Below, piece by piece: positions 50,006 to 58,159 of a stretch of DNA of 64,000 nt. The position numbers were made by a program, and so were the translations under genes. How positions within the stretch are numbered: the first letter of the stretch is position 1; every line of letters begins with the position of its first letter. The stretch comes from CAWGOF01 sp963824225 (GTDB taxonomy: Bacteria; Acidobacteriota; Polarisedimenticolia; Polarisedimenticolales; Polarisedimenticolaceae), in assembly GCA_963824225.1 (NCBI GenBank), contig CAWGOF010000003.1, forward strand, positions 496,001 through 560,000, given 5' to 3'. Below the pieces are notes generated by a model, which worked only from the letters and a program-made list of their open reading frames with translations, was not told where the DNA came from and made no database searches.

Positions 50006-51955
50006 ATGAGCGACGAGCCCGGTGGAATCGACGCGATCCTGGACGAGAACCGGACGTTTCCGCCGCCCCCGGGCTTCGTCCGGGACGCGGTGGTCCGAGA
50101 CGCCGACGTCTACGCTCGGGCCGACGCCGATCCCGAGGCGTTCTGGGCGCGGTTCGCGAGCGAGCTCGAGTGGAGCAGGCCGTGGGACGCCGTGCGCGTC
50201 GGTCAGGGCCCCGAGGAGCGCTGGTTCGTCGGCGGCCGGATCAACGCCAGCGTGAACTGCGTCGACCGCCACGTGGCGGGCGGGCGCCGCAACAAGGCCG
50301 CGCTGATCTGGGAGGGCGAGCCCGGCGATCGCCGGACGTGGACGTACTTCGACCTGTACCGCGAGGTCAACAAGTTCGGGAACGCGCTGCGCGCGCTCGG
50401 CGTCGGACGCGGCGATCGGGTTGCGATCTACATGCCGATGGTTCCCGAAGCGATCGTGGCGATGCTCGCCTGCGCCCGCATCGGCGCGATCCACAGCGTC
50501 GTGTTCGGCGGCTTCTCGTCCGAGTCGCTGCGCGACCGGATCGTCGACGCCGGAGCCAAGGTCCTGATCACAGCCGACGGCGCGTACCGCCGGGGCCGGC
50601 TCCTGCCGCTCAAGCACGACGCGGAGCACGCCCTCCGCGAGACGCCGACGATCGAGCACGTCGTCGTGGTCAAGCGCGGCGATTTCCCGCTGCGGATGCA
50701 CGAAGGCCGGGACCACTGGTACCACCGCCTGATGCAGGACGCTGCCGCCATGGTGCGAGCCCGAGGCGATGGATGCCAACGATCCGCTGTACATCCTGTA
50801 CACGTCGGGGACAACGGGGAAGCCAAAGGGCATCGTCCACGGAACGGGCGGCTACCTGACCGGGACCTACGCCACCACGCGCTGGGTGTTCGACCTGCGC
50901 GACGACGACGTGTTCTGGTGCACGGCGGACATCGGGTGGGTCACGGGACATTCCTACGTGGCCTACGGCCCGCTCGCCGCCGGCGCGACGGTCGTGCTGT
51001 ACGAGGGCGCGCCGGACTGGCCCGATCGGGACCGCTTCTGGGAGATCTGTGCGCGCTACGGCGTGTCGGTGTTCTACACCGCGCCGACTGCGATCCGAGC
51101 GTTCATGAAGTGGGGCGCCGAATGGCCGGCGCGCCACGACCTGTCGCGCCTGCGGCTGCTCGGAACGGTCGGCGAGCCGATCAACCCCGAGGCCTGGATG
51201 TGGTACCACGAGACGATCGGTGCGCGCCGCTGCCCGATCGTCGACACGTGGTGGCAGACCGAGACCGGCCAGATCCTGATCACGCCGCTCCCGGGCTTGA
51301 CCGTGACCAAGCCCGGATCGGCCACGCGACCGTTTCCCGGAATCCGGGCCGAGATCCTCGACCGACGGCGGCGAGAGGGTCGAGGTCGGCGGAGGGTACC
51401 TCGCGCTGACCCGCGGATGGCCCGCGCGCACGCTCGGGATCTGGGGCGACGACGAGCGGTTCGTCGCGACGTACTTCAGCCGGTGGAACCGGCGACACGT
51501 ACTTTCCGGGCGACGGCGCGAAGCGCGACGCCGACGGCTACTTCTGGATCCTCGGTCGCGTCGACGACGTGATCAACGTCGCCGGCCACCGGCTGGGCAC
51601 GATGGAGATCGAGTCGGCGCTCGTCGACCATCCCGCGGTGGCCGAGGCGGCGGTGATCGGCGTGCCCCACGAGATCAAGGGCACGGCGATCGTCGCGTTC
51701 GTCAGCTTGCGCGACGGGTTCCAGGCCAGCCGGGCGCTGGCCGACGAGGTGCGCGAGCACGTGGCGATCAAGATCGGCGCCCTGGCCCGCCCGGAGATCG
51801 TGCACCTCGCCGCCGACTTGCCGAAGACCCGCTCGGGGAAGATCATGCGCCGCCTACTGCGCGACATCGCCGAGGGCCGCGCGCTCGGTGACACCACGAC
51901 GCTCGCCGATCCGGCCGTCGTCGAGTCGCTCAAGCAGCGCTACGAGGAGAGCTAG
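50006..51955 (+). pseudogene. acs: Acetyl-CoA synthetase split by three +1 frameshifts
   Basis: The four pieces together cover a full acetate-CoA ligase (AMP-forming). The first frame runs to about 50755, the second (about 50760-51365) has 'L-Y-T-S-G-T-T-G-K-P-K-G' and 'W-W-Q-T-E-T-G', the third (about 51375-51490) has 'G-W-P-A-R-T' and 'I-W-G-D-D-E-R', and the fourth (to 51955) has 'G-R-V-D-D-V-I-N-V-A-G-H-R' and 'P-K-T-R-S-G-K' with the acetylatable Lys. Each change is +1, and removing one base at each gives 648 residues, the normal length. Start is ATG at 50006 with GGGGGACGA; TAGCAT (49980-49985) may be its -10. Decay, consensus error or frameshifting are possible. Confidence 0.8.
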
Positions 51956-51956
51956 C

Positions 51957-54380
51957 TCACAGGACGGGCTGCTCGCCGCGCTCGCGACCGAGGAACCGAC
52001 GCAGCCACTTGCGGAACCGGCCGGCGTGGAGCGAGCAGCTCTCCTGGGGCTCGGTTCCGCGGGCGAAATACTCGCTGACGACCTGCATGCAGCCGGCCAC
52101 CGCCAGCTCGCCGCTCTCGGGATCGATCTCGCGCACGACCACGCTTTCGGGGACATCGAGCGGGAGCGGCTCGTCGCCTCCCGGCAGGTCCTGCAGGATG
52201 TCGACCCAGATCGGCAGCGCGCCCGACGCCCCGGTCAGCCCGGTCTTGTGGTTGTCGTCGTAGCCGACCCACACGAGCGCCAGGACGTCGGCCGTGAACC
52301 CGACGAACCACGAGTCGCGCGTGTCGTCGGTCGTGCCGGTCTTGCCCGCCGCCACGCCGTAGTAGCCCCACGTCGCGGCGCTACGTGCGGTTCCGCGCTC
52401 GAACACCCCGTGGAGCAGGTCGCGCACGAGGAACGACGTATCCTCGTGCAGCGCGCGATCGCGCACGACCTTGCGATCGCCGATCACGACGCCGTCGTCG
52501 CCGGTCACGGCGCGCACGATCCACGGGTCGGTGTGGGTGCCGCCGGCGGCGAACGTGCCGTACGCCGACGCCATCTCGAGCGCCGTGACCTCGGCCGCCC
52601 CGAGCGCGAGCGACGGCACGGGCGAGAGCGGCGACACGATCCCGCACCGGTGCGCGGTCTCGACGATCCGCTCGAGACCGGCGCGCTGCGCGGCCCGCAC
52701 CGTCGGCACGTTGAGCGACTCCTCGAGCGCCTGGCGCGCCGTGACCGGACCGCGGAACTCGCGGTCGTAGTTCTGCGGCCGCCACATCTCCCCACCGGAC
52801 TTGAGCTCGAGCGGGCTGTCGTCGAGAACGGTCGCCGGCGTCAGCCCTTCCGGATCGCCGTCCCGCGCGCGCTCGAACCCCGCGGCGTACACGAGCGGCT
52901 TGAAGCACGAGCCCGGTTGCCGGCGGGCCTGGGTCGCACGGTTGAACTGCGATTGCTTGTAGTCTCGGCCGCCGACCATCGCGCGGATCGCTCCGGTGTG
53001 GGGCTCGGTCACGAGCACGGCACCCTCGAGCCGCCGCTGCTTCATCTGGGACCGCACCGCCGGCACGTCCTTCTCGAGTCGCTCGAGGCCCCGCGCCAGC
53101 GCGCGCTCGGCGATCTCCTGCGATCGCGTGTCGATCGTCGTGTACACGCTCAGGCCGTGTGACAGGAGCTCGTTCTCCGGGACGAGGTCGGCCAGCTCGG
53201 CGCGCACGAAGTCGACGGCCCACGCGGCGCTGCGAAACCCGCGGCCGCCGCTCGCCAGGCGCAGCGCCCCCTTGGCTCCGCGCGCCTCCTTGTCGTCGAT
53301 CGCGCCGAGGCGCACCATCGCATCGAGCACGTGGTCGCGGCGCTCGGCCGCCTCCTTGGGGTGCGCGAACGGGTTGTACCCCCCCGGGCTACGGATCAAC
53401 CCGGCGAGGAGCGCCCACTCGCCGAGCGACAGCTCGTCGAGCGGCAGACCGAAGTAGAACCGCGCCGCAGCGTCGACGCCGCAGATCGCCACCGGTCCGC
53501 TCTGCCCCAGGTACACCTCGTTCAGATACACCTCGAGGATGCGCTTCTTCGAGTAGCGCGCCTCGAGCAGCGTGGCCATCACCGCCTCGCGCGCCTTGCG
53601 CCACCAGGTGCGGCTCGGATCGAGGAACAGATTCTTGACCGTCTGCTGCGTGATCGTGCTGCCGCCTTGGACGATGCGACCCTCGCCGACGTTGACCCAG
53701 GCGGCACGCAGCAAGCCGCGCAGGTCGAGCCCGTGGTGGCCGAAGAACCGCGCGTCCTCGGCCGCGAGGACCGCGGCGACGAATTTCTCGGGCACGTGAT
53801 CGAGGTGCACCGGTCGGCGCTCCTCCTGCCGCGAGCCGTACAGCGTCGCCAGGAGCTCGGGCTCGACGCTCAACCGGCGCACCGGACGACCCCGCGCGTC
53901 GTCGACCGAGTCGATCCGATCGTCGTCGAACCGCACGCGGACGCGCCGTGCGTCCTGCCGCACGATGGGGGTCGCGAACTCCCGCAGGTGTACGTCCACC
54001 ACCCCGCCGCGCACGGAGAACTGACCCGCGCGACGTGGCGGATCGCCGATCCGCGCGTAGCCGCTGCGCTCGAGCCGGGCCACGAGCGCCTCGCGCGACA
54101 GCCGCGCGCCCGGCGTGAGCGGCAGAATGTCCGAGTACACGCGCGACGGGATGGCCCACAGGTGGCCGTCGAAACGCGAGGTCACCGACACGTAGAGCGC
54201 GAGCAACACGATGGCCGCGCCCGTGCCGACGATCGCGAGGATCGCGATCGCGAGCTTCAGGCGACGGCGCCGCCCCGGGGCGCGGCGCTTGCGCGGCGGC
54301 CGCTTCCGCGGGGGCGAGGGCGAGTTTCCGTCAGCCGACGCGGCGCATCTCCTTGAGCGCCGACCGGACGACGAACACAC
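51957..54380 (-). CDS. Class A penicillin-binding protein (PBP1b-like)
   Basis: An 807-residue bifunctional murein synthase. After a basic cytosolic tail and one membrane segment (about 43-65) comes a UB2H-like part, a GT51 transglycosylase domain ('E-D-A-R-F-F-G-H-H-G', 'Q-G-G-S-T-I-T-Q-Q') and a transpeptidase domain with 'S-C-F-K-P-L' (S-x-x-K), 'S-L-N' and 'K-T-G-T-T'. It builds peptidoglycan strands and crosslinks. The only ATG/GTG/TTG before the membrane segment is a GTG at 54380, which overlaps the upstream gene by 50 bases, so the start is somewhat uncertain. It is convergent with acs, one base apart. Confidence 0.93.
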   Translation of the reverse strand: MCSSSGRRSRRCAASADGNSPSPPRKRPPRKRRAPGRRRRLKLAIAILAIVGTGAAIVLLALYVSVTSRFDGHLWAIPSRVYSDILPLTPGARLSREALVARLERSGYARIGDPPRRAGQFSVRGGVVDVHLREFATPIVRQDARRVRVRFDDDRIDSVDDARGRPVRRLSVEPELLATLYGSRQEERRPVHLDHVPEKFVAAVLAAEDARFFGHHGLDLRGLLRAAWVNVGEGRIVQGGSTITQQTVKNLFLDPSRTWWRKAREAVMATLLEARYSKKRILEVYLNEVYLGQSGPVAICGVDAAARFYFGLPLDELSLGEWALLAGLIRSPGGYNPFAHPKEAAERRDHVLDAMVRLGAIDDKEARGAKGALRLASGGRGFRSAAWAVDFVRAELADLVPENELLSHGLSVYTTIDTRSQEIAERALARGLERLEKDVPAVRSQMKQRRLEGAVLVTEPHTGAIRAMVGGRDYKQSQFNRATQARRQPGSCFKPLVYAAGFERARDGDPEGLTPATVLDDSPLELKSGGEMWRPQNYDREFRGPVTARQALEESLNVPTVRAAQRAGLERIVETAHRCGIVSPLSPVPSLALGAAEVTALEMASAYGTFAAGGTHTDPWIVRAVTGDDGVVIGDRKVVRDRALHEDTSFLVRDLLHGVFERGTARSAATWGYYGVAAGKTGTTDDTRDSWFVGFTADVLALVWVGYDDNHKTGLTGASGALPIWVDILQDLPGGDEPLPLDVPESVVVREIDPESGELAVAGCMQVVSEYFARGTEPQESCSLHAGRFRKWLRRFLGRERGEQPVL

Positions 54381-54729
54381 GGATGTTGTTGTCGCGCGGG
54401 TCGGCAGGGAAGAAGTAGAACCCCGTTCCCTCGTCGTCCGCTCCCTCGCCCAGGACGCCCCACATCTCCTCGCCGTCCTGGAACTGCAGGATTGCGCGCC
54501 GCCCCGCCTGATGCGCCTCGTCCCACTGTCGCCGCGCGACGTAGTCGCGATTGCCGACGTAGTCCTTGACGTAGAACAGGGCTTTCAGGTCGCGCAGATC
54601 GAGCCGGATCGGCACGCCGCCGCCCTCGCCCGGGAGGAGGTGGAACCGCTCCTCGTCCGGCCGGAAGTCGTGCGTCAGGCCCTTCAGGATCGTGCCGTCC
54701 TTCCTGTGCACGACGATCTTGTTCTCCAT
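54331..54729 (-). CDS. Small conserved protein of unknown function (KG-x-T-x-DF-x-P type)
   Basis: A 132-residue protein, 'M-E-N-K-I-V-V-H-R-K-D-G', then 'K-G-L-T-H-D-F-R-P-D', 'F-Y-V-K-D-Y-V-G-N' and a C-terminal 'N-I-R-V-F-V-V'. It looks like a small beta-rich cytosolic domain. ATG at 54729 has GGAGGTCCC upstream. It is the gene upstream of the PBP and overlaps its N-terminal coding part, so they are probably coexpressed. I recognise it as a recurring small family but cannot give a function. Confidence 0.65.
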   Translation of the reverse strand: MENKIVVHRKDGTILKGLTHDFRPDEERFHLLPGEGGGVPIRLDLRDLKALFYVKDYVGNRDYVARRQWDEAHQAGRRAILQFQDGEEMWGVLGEGADDEGTGFYFFPADPRDNNIRVFVVRSALKEMRRVG

Positions 54730-54809
54730 CCGGGACCTCCGGCCGCGCCCGGGCGGCGTCCCATCCTAGCGCCTGACCCCGCGCGCGGGCAATCACGGCC
54801 TGACGCGCC

Positions 54810-54815
54810 TACATT
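54810..54815 (+). promoter_or_regulatory. Candidate -10 element (TACATT) of the HAMP gene
   Basis: TACATT is six bases before the ATG at 54822, with no Shine-Dalgarno between, giving a probable leaderless transcript, as for the gene at 2229. No -35 is evident. Confidence 0.4.
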
Positions 54816-54821
54816 CGACGC

Positions 54822-55526
54822 ATGACCGACTCGCGCGCGACGAGGCTCCCGCTGTTCGGGCGCCGACGCGAGTTCCTGGTGAGCGGCGCGACGCAGCTAC
54901 GGCTCGGGCTCTCGGCGGCCGGCCTCGCGACCGTGCTGCTCGTGCCGCTGAACCTGGCCCTCGAGGCGGCGACACGGGCCGGCACGGAGGCCCTGCTCGT
55001 CGACGCTCCCGGACTCGCGCGCCCGCTCGAGGAGCGCGATCGCTGGCAGGCGCGCCTGGTCCTCGGCGGCTCGGTCCTGTTCGTGCTCGGGGTGTTCGTG
55101 CTCGGCGTCCTCGAGGGCCACCGCACCGCGGGCGCGGCACGCAGACTCGCCCGGTCGGCCGACGCCCTCGCCGACGGACGCCTCGACACGCGTGTCCGGC
55201 TGCGCCGCGGCGACGCGCTGGTCGGCCTGGCCGATCGATTCAACGCGATGGCGGCGACGCTCGCCGCGGGCGCGGCCCAGGACGAGCGGGATCTCGAGGT
55301 CGCGGCGACCGAGATCGAGCGGCTCGGCGCGTCGCCCGGGGCGACCGCCATCGCCGCGCACCTGCGCGAAATCGCCGCGCGCCGTCGTCCGCCGGGCGTG
55401 CCGTCCGCCGGAGCGCCTCAGCCGGCGAGCGCCGGGTCGTCGAGCCCCGCCTCGGCAAACCCCTTGGCCCGCAGCACGCACGCGTCGCACGCCCGACACG
55501 GACGCCCATCGTCTCGGGGGTCGTAG
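54822..55526 (+). CDS. HAMP-domain membrane protein
   Basis: A 234-residue protein with two membrane segments (about 29-49 and 83-103), an extracytoplasmic loop and a HAMP domain after the second segment ('R-R-L-A-R-S-A-D-A-L-A-D-G-R-L-D-T', 'L-A-D-R-F-N-A-M-A-A'). The HAMP motif is complete but no kinase, methyl-accepting or cyclase domain follows; only a short helix and a disordered tail remain. Its last 109 bases overlap queC on the other strand. Its partner is unknown. Confidence 0.75.
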   Translation: MTDSRATRLPLFGRRREFLVSGATQLRLGLSAAGLATVLLVPLNLALEAATRAGTEALLVDAPGLARPLEERDRWQARLVLGGSVLFVLGVFVLGVLEGHRTAGAARRLARSADALADGRLDTRVRLRRGDALVGLADRFNAMAATLAAGAAQDERDLEVAATEIERLGASPGATAIAAHLREIAARRRPPGVPSAGAPQPASAGSSSPASANPLARSTHASHARHGRPSSRGS

Positions 55527-56146
55527 CACGACACGGTCGCGGCGAGATCGACCGAGAGCCGCACCGCCTCGCGCACGATCTCGGCCTTGGACGACCGCGC
55601 GAGCGGCGCGTGGACCCGGAAGCGCCCGCCCGCGGCTCCGTGACGCGTTCCGCGCTCGGCCAGGCGCTCGAACGCCTCGACGAACTCGGGGCGACAGTCC
55701 GGATACCCGCTGTAGTCGACGACGTTCGCGCCGAAGAACAGGTCGCTGGCCTCGAGCGTCTCGGCCCACGCGAGCGCCAGGGCCAGGAACACGGTATTTC
55801 GCGCCGGCACGTACGTGACGGGGATCGACGTCCCGATCTCGTCCACGCTCGACGGACGAGGCACGGCGACCGAGCGATCGGTCAACGCCGATCGGCCGAT
55901 CCCGGCGAGGTCGATCGAGACCACACGATGCTCGCGTGCGCCCAGCGCACGAGCCACGCGCGCCGCGCGCTCGATCTCGATCGCGTGGCGCTGGCCGTAG
56001 CGAATCGTCAGCGCGAACGCGTCGTAGCCCTGCTCGATCGCCAACGCGAGCGTCGTCGCCGAGTCGAGACCGCCCGACACGAGCACGACGGCGCACGGCC
56101 GCGCGGGACGCGCGGGCCGCTCGGGCCGCGCGGCCGGCGTGTCCAT
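55418..56146 (-). CDS. queC: 7-cyano-7-deazaguanine synthase QueC
   Basis: A 242-residue ATP-dependent enzyme that converts 7-carboxy-7-deazaguanine to preQ0, a step in queuosine biosynthesis. It has the PP-loop 'S-G-G-L-D-S-A-T' and the C-terminal zinc Cys set 'C-R-A-C-D-A-C'. The ATG shares one base with the queE stop (TGATG), so the two are coupled. It overlaps the HAMP gene 3' end in antisense. Confidence 0.95.
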   Translation of the reverse strand: MDTPAARPERPARPARPCAVVLVSGGLDSATTLALAIEQGYDAFALTIRYGQRHAIEIERAARVARALGAREHRVVSIDLAGIGRSALTDRSVAVPRPSSVDEIGTSIPVTYVPARNTVFLALALAWAETLEASDLFFGANVVDYSGYPDCRPEFVEAFERLAERGTRHGAAGGRFRVHAPLARSSKAEIVREAVRLSVDLAATVSCYDPRDDGRPCRACDACVLRAKGFAEAGLDDPALAG

Positions 56147-56796
56147 CACACGCCCCGGACCGCCGCGGGCCAGAGCACCTTGTGCAGCGGCAGCTGGATC
56201 CGCGCCGGAAGCCGATCGTCGAGGACCCAGCGCGCCAGCTCGGCGCCCCCGAGCTCGCCGTGGACCGGCGCGAGCAGGATCGGCGCTCGCGCGTCGAGCG
56301 CGCGCTCGCGAATCTCCCGCGCCGCCCACTCGTAGTCCGCTCGTCCGGCGACGACGAACTTCAGCTCATCGCCGGCGCGCAGCTCGGCCAGGTTGTCCCA
56401 CAGGTTCCGCTCGTGCTCGCCGCTACCGGGGCACTTCACGTCGACGATCCGCTTGACCCCGCAGGGCACGTCGCGAATCGGGAGGCTCCCGCTCGTCTCG
56501 AGTAGCACCTCGAACCCGTCCTCGACGAGGCGGGAGAGGAGCGGGATCGCGTCGGGCTGGAGTAGCGGCTCGCCGCCCGTGACCTCGACGAGTGGGCAGC
56601 CGTAGGATCGGACCCGCTCGACGACGGCGTCGACGGACAGCGGGAAGCCCTCGTGAAACGCGTAGGCCGTGTCGCACCAGACGCAGCGCAGATTGCATCC
56701 GGTCAGGCGCACGAAGACGCAGGGCCGGCCCGCATGGGTCGATTCCCCCTGGATCGAATGGAAGATCTCGTTGACCCGGAGCGGCACGCGCCCCAT
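56146..56796 (-). CDS. queE: 7-carboxy-7-deazaguanine synthase QueE
   Basis: A 216-residue radical SAM enzyme that makes 7-carboxy-7-deazaguanine from 6-carboxy-tetrahydropterin. Its cluster motif is 'C-N-L-R-C-V-W-C-D' (C-x3-C-x2-C), with 'S-I-Q-G-E-S' at the N-terminus and 'V-T-G-G-E-P' for SAM. ATG at 56796 gives the family-typical 'M-G-R-V-P-L-R-V-N-E'. It is coupled to queC; queD and queF are not in the window. Confidence 0.93.
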   Translation of the reverse strand: MGRVPLRVNEIFHSIQGESTHAGRPCVFVRLTGCNLRCVWCDTAYAFHEGFPLSVDAVVERVRSYGCPLVEVTGGEPLLQPDAIPLLSRLVEDGFEVLLETSGSLPIRDVPCGVKRIVDVKCPGSGEHERNLWDNLAELRAGDELKFVVAGRADYEWAAREIRERALDARAPILLAPVHGELGGAELARWVLDDRLPARIQLPLHKVLWPAAVRGV

Positions 56797-56853
56797 TTTA
56801 CACTTCGGCCCCTCGGGGGCCGGAGCGTTCGATCCTGTCCGTGCTGCCAACCG

Positions 56854-58155
56854 ATGCTTCTCTGGGCCCATCTCGACCTGCTCGTTCTGGCCGCCATCGC
56901 GGGGGGTCTCGGCGTGTCGCTCGTCTCCGCCCGGCGCAAGACCGCGGCGGTCGAGGCCGAGCTCGAGCGCACGCGGTCGCTCGTCGCCCGTGCCGAGGCT
57001 CAGGTCCGGGACACCGCCCGGATCCTTGCGCGCATGCGCAGCGAGCGCGGCGTCGTCGCCAACCTCGCGCTGTCGCTGCCCCACCTGGTGCAGGAGCTCA
57101 ACAGCGAGGAGCTGAAGCCGCGCAAGGTCCCGGACCTGATCCTGAGCCTCGTCGATGCGCTGTTCCAGGCCGGACAGGTCGTGTACTACGCCGCGCGCTC
57201 GGCCGGCTCGTCCGGAGAACGCGAGCTGCACCTCGTCGCGAACGTCGGGCTCGTCGAGATCCCAGAAGCGCTGGCCCGGGTGCCGTTCGGGATCGGCAAG
57301 CTCGGCTGGGTCGCCGAGCGCCGGGTGGACATGCTGGCCGACGACTGGATGAGCCCGGTGCGCACGGACGGACGGAAGATCGAGGACAACTTCCCCGGCC
57401 TCAAGCTCGAGATCGTCGGCCCGCTGGTTCACGGCACGCAGCTGCTCGGCGTGCTGGGGATCGGAGCGCTCGGGAACCGGCCGCAGGACGAGAAGCTCAT
57501 GTTCCAGCTCGTGACGAACCTCGGCGCGATGGCGCTCGTCAACAGCGAGCAGCGCGCACGACTGAACGAGCAGGCGACGACCGACGGGCTGACCGGCCTG
57601 CTGAACAAGCGCTTCTTCATCCAGCACGAGCTGGCCCAGCGCATCAATCGCGCCGAGCGCGAGGCGCGGCCGCTGTCGGTGTTCATCTTCGACATCGACC
57701 ACTTCAAGAACTACAACGACACGAACGGCCATCCGGCGGGCGACGAGCTGCTGCGTGGGCTCGGGGAGATCCTGCGGCAGAGCCTGCGTCCGGGCGACGC
57801 GTGCTGTCGCTACGGCGGCGAGGAGTTCGTGGTCGCGATGTCCGACGTACAGGCCGAGGAGGCGCTGCGCGTGGCCGACCGGCTACGCAGCCTGATCGCG
57901 GCCCACGCGTTCCCCCACGAGGCGAGCCAGCCGACGGGCGACGTCACGATCAGTGGCGGAGTGGCGTCGTTCCCACGCGACGGCACGAGCGCCCAGGAGC
58001 TGATCCGCCATGCGGACCTCGCGCTCTACGAGGCGAAGCGCGCAGGCCGCAACCGCGTGTCGCGCTACCGCGGCATCGACATCGGCGACGCCGACGACGC
58101 GACGGAGTTCGATCTCGTGGCCGACGACGGAGCCGCCGAGCGGAAGTCCGAATAG
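56854..58155 (+). CDS. Diguanylate cyclase with GAF-like sensor
   Basis: A 433-residue membrane-anchored protein: a membrane segment (about 5-23), a coiled coil, a GAF-like domain (about 80-230) and a GGDEF domain (about 260-415). The active-site motif is 'R-Y-G-G-E-E-F', intact, and an inhibitory site R-x-x-D ('R-P-G-D') lies five residues before it, so c-di-GMP is probably made and feedback-inhibited. It is divergent from queE with 57 bases between starts. Confidence 0.9.
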   Translation: MLLWAHLDLLVLAAIAGGLGVSLVSARRKTAAVEAELERTRSLVARAEAQVRDTARILARMRSERGVVANLALSLPHLVQELNSEELKPRKVPDLILSLVDALFQAGQVVYYAARSAGSSGERELHLVANVGLVEIPEALARVPFGIGKLGWVAERRVDMLADDWMSPVRTDGRKIEDNFPGLKLEIVGPLVHGTQLLGVLGIGALGNRPQDEKLMFQLVTNLGAMALVNSEQRARLNEQATTDGLTGLLNKRFFIQHELAQRINRAEREARPLSVFIFDIDHFKNYNDTNGHPAGDELLRGLGEILRQSLRPGDACCRYGGEEFVVAMSDVQAEEALRVADRLRSLIAAHAFPHEASQPTGDVTISGGVASFPRDGTSAQELIRHADLALYEAKRAGRNRVSRYRGIDIGDADDATEFDLVADDGAAERKSE

Positions 58156-58159
58156 GCCC

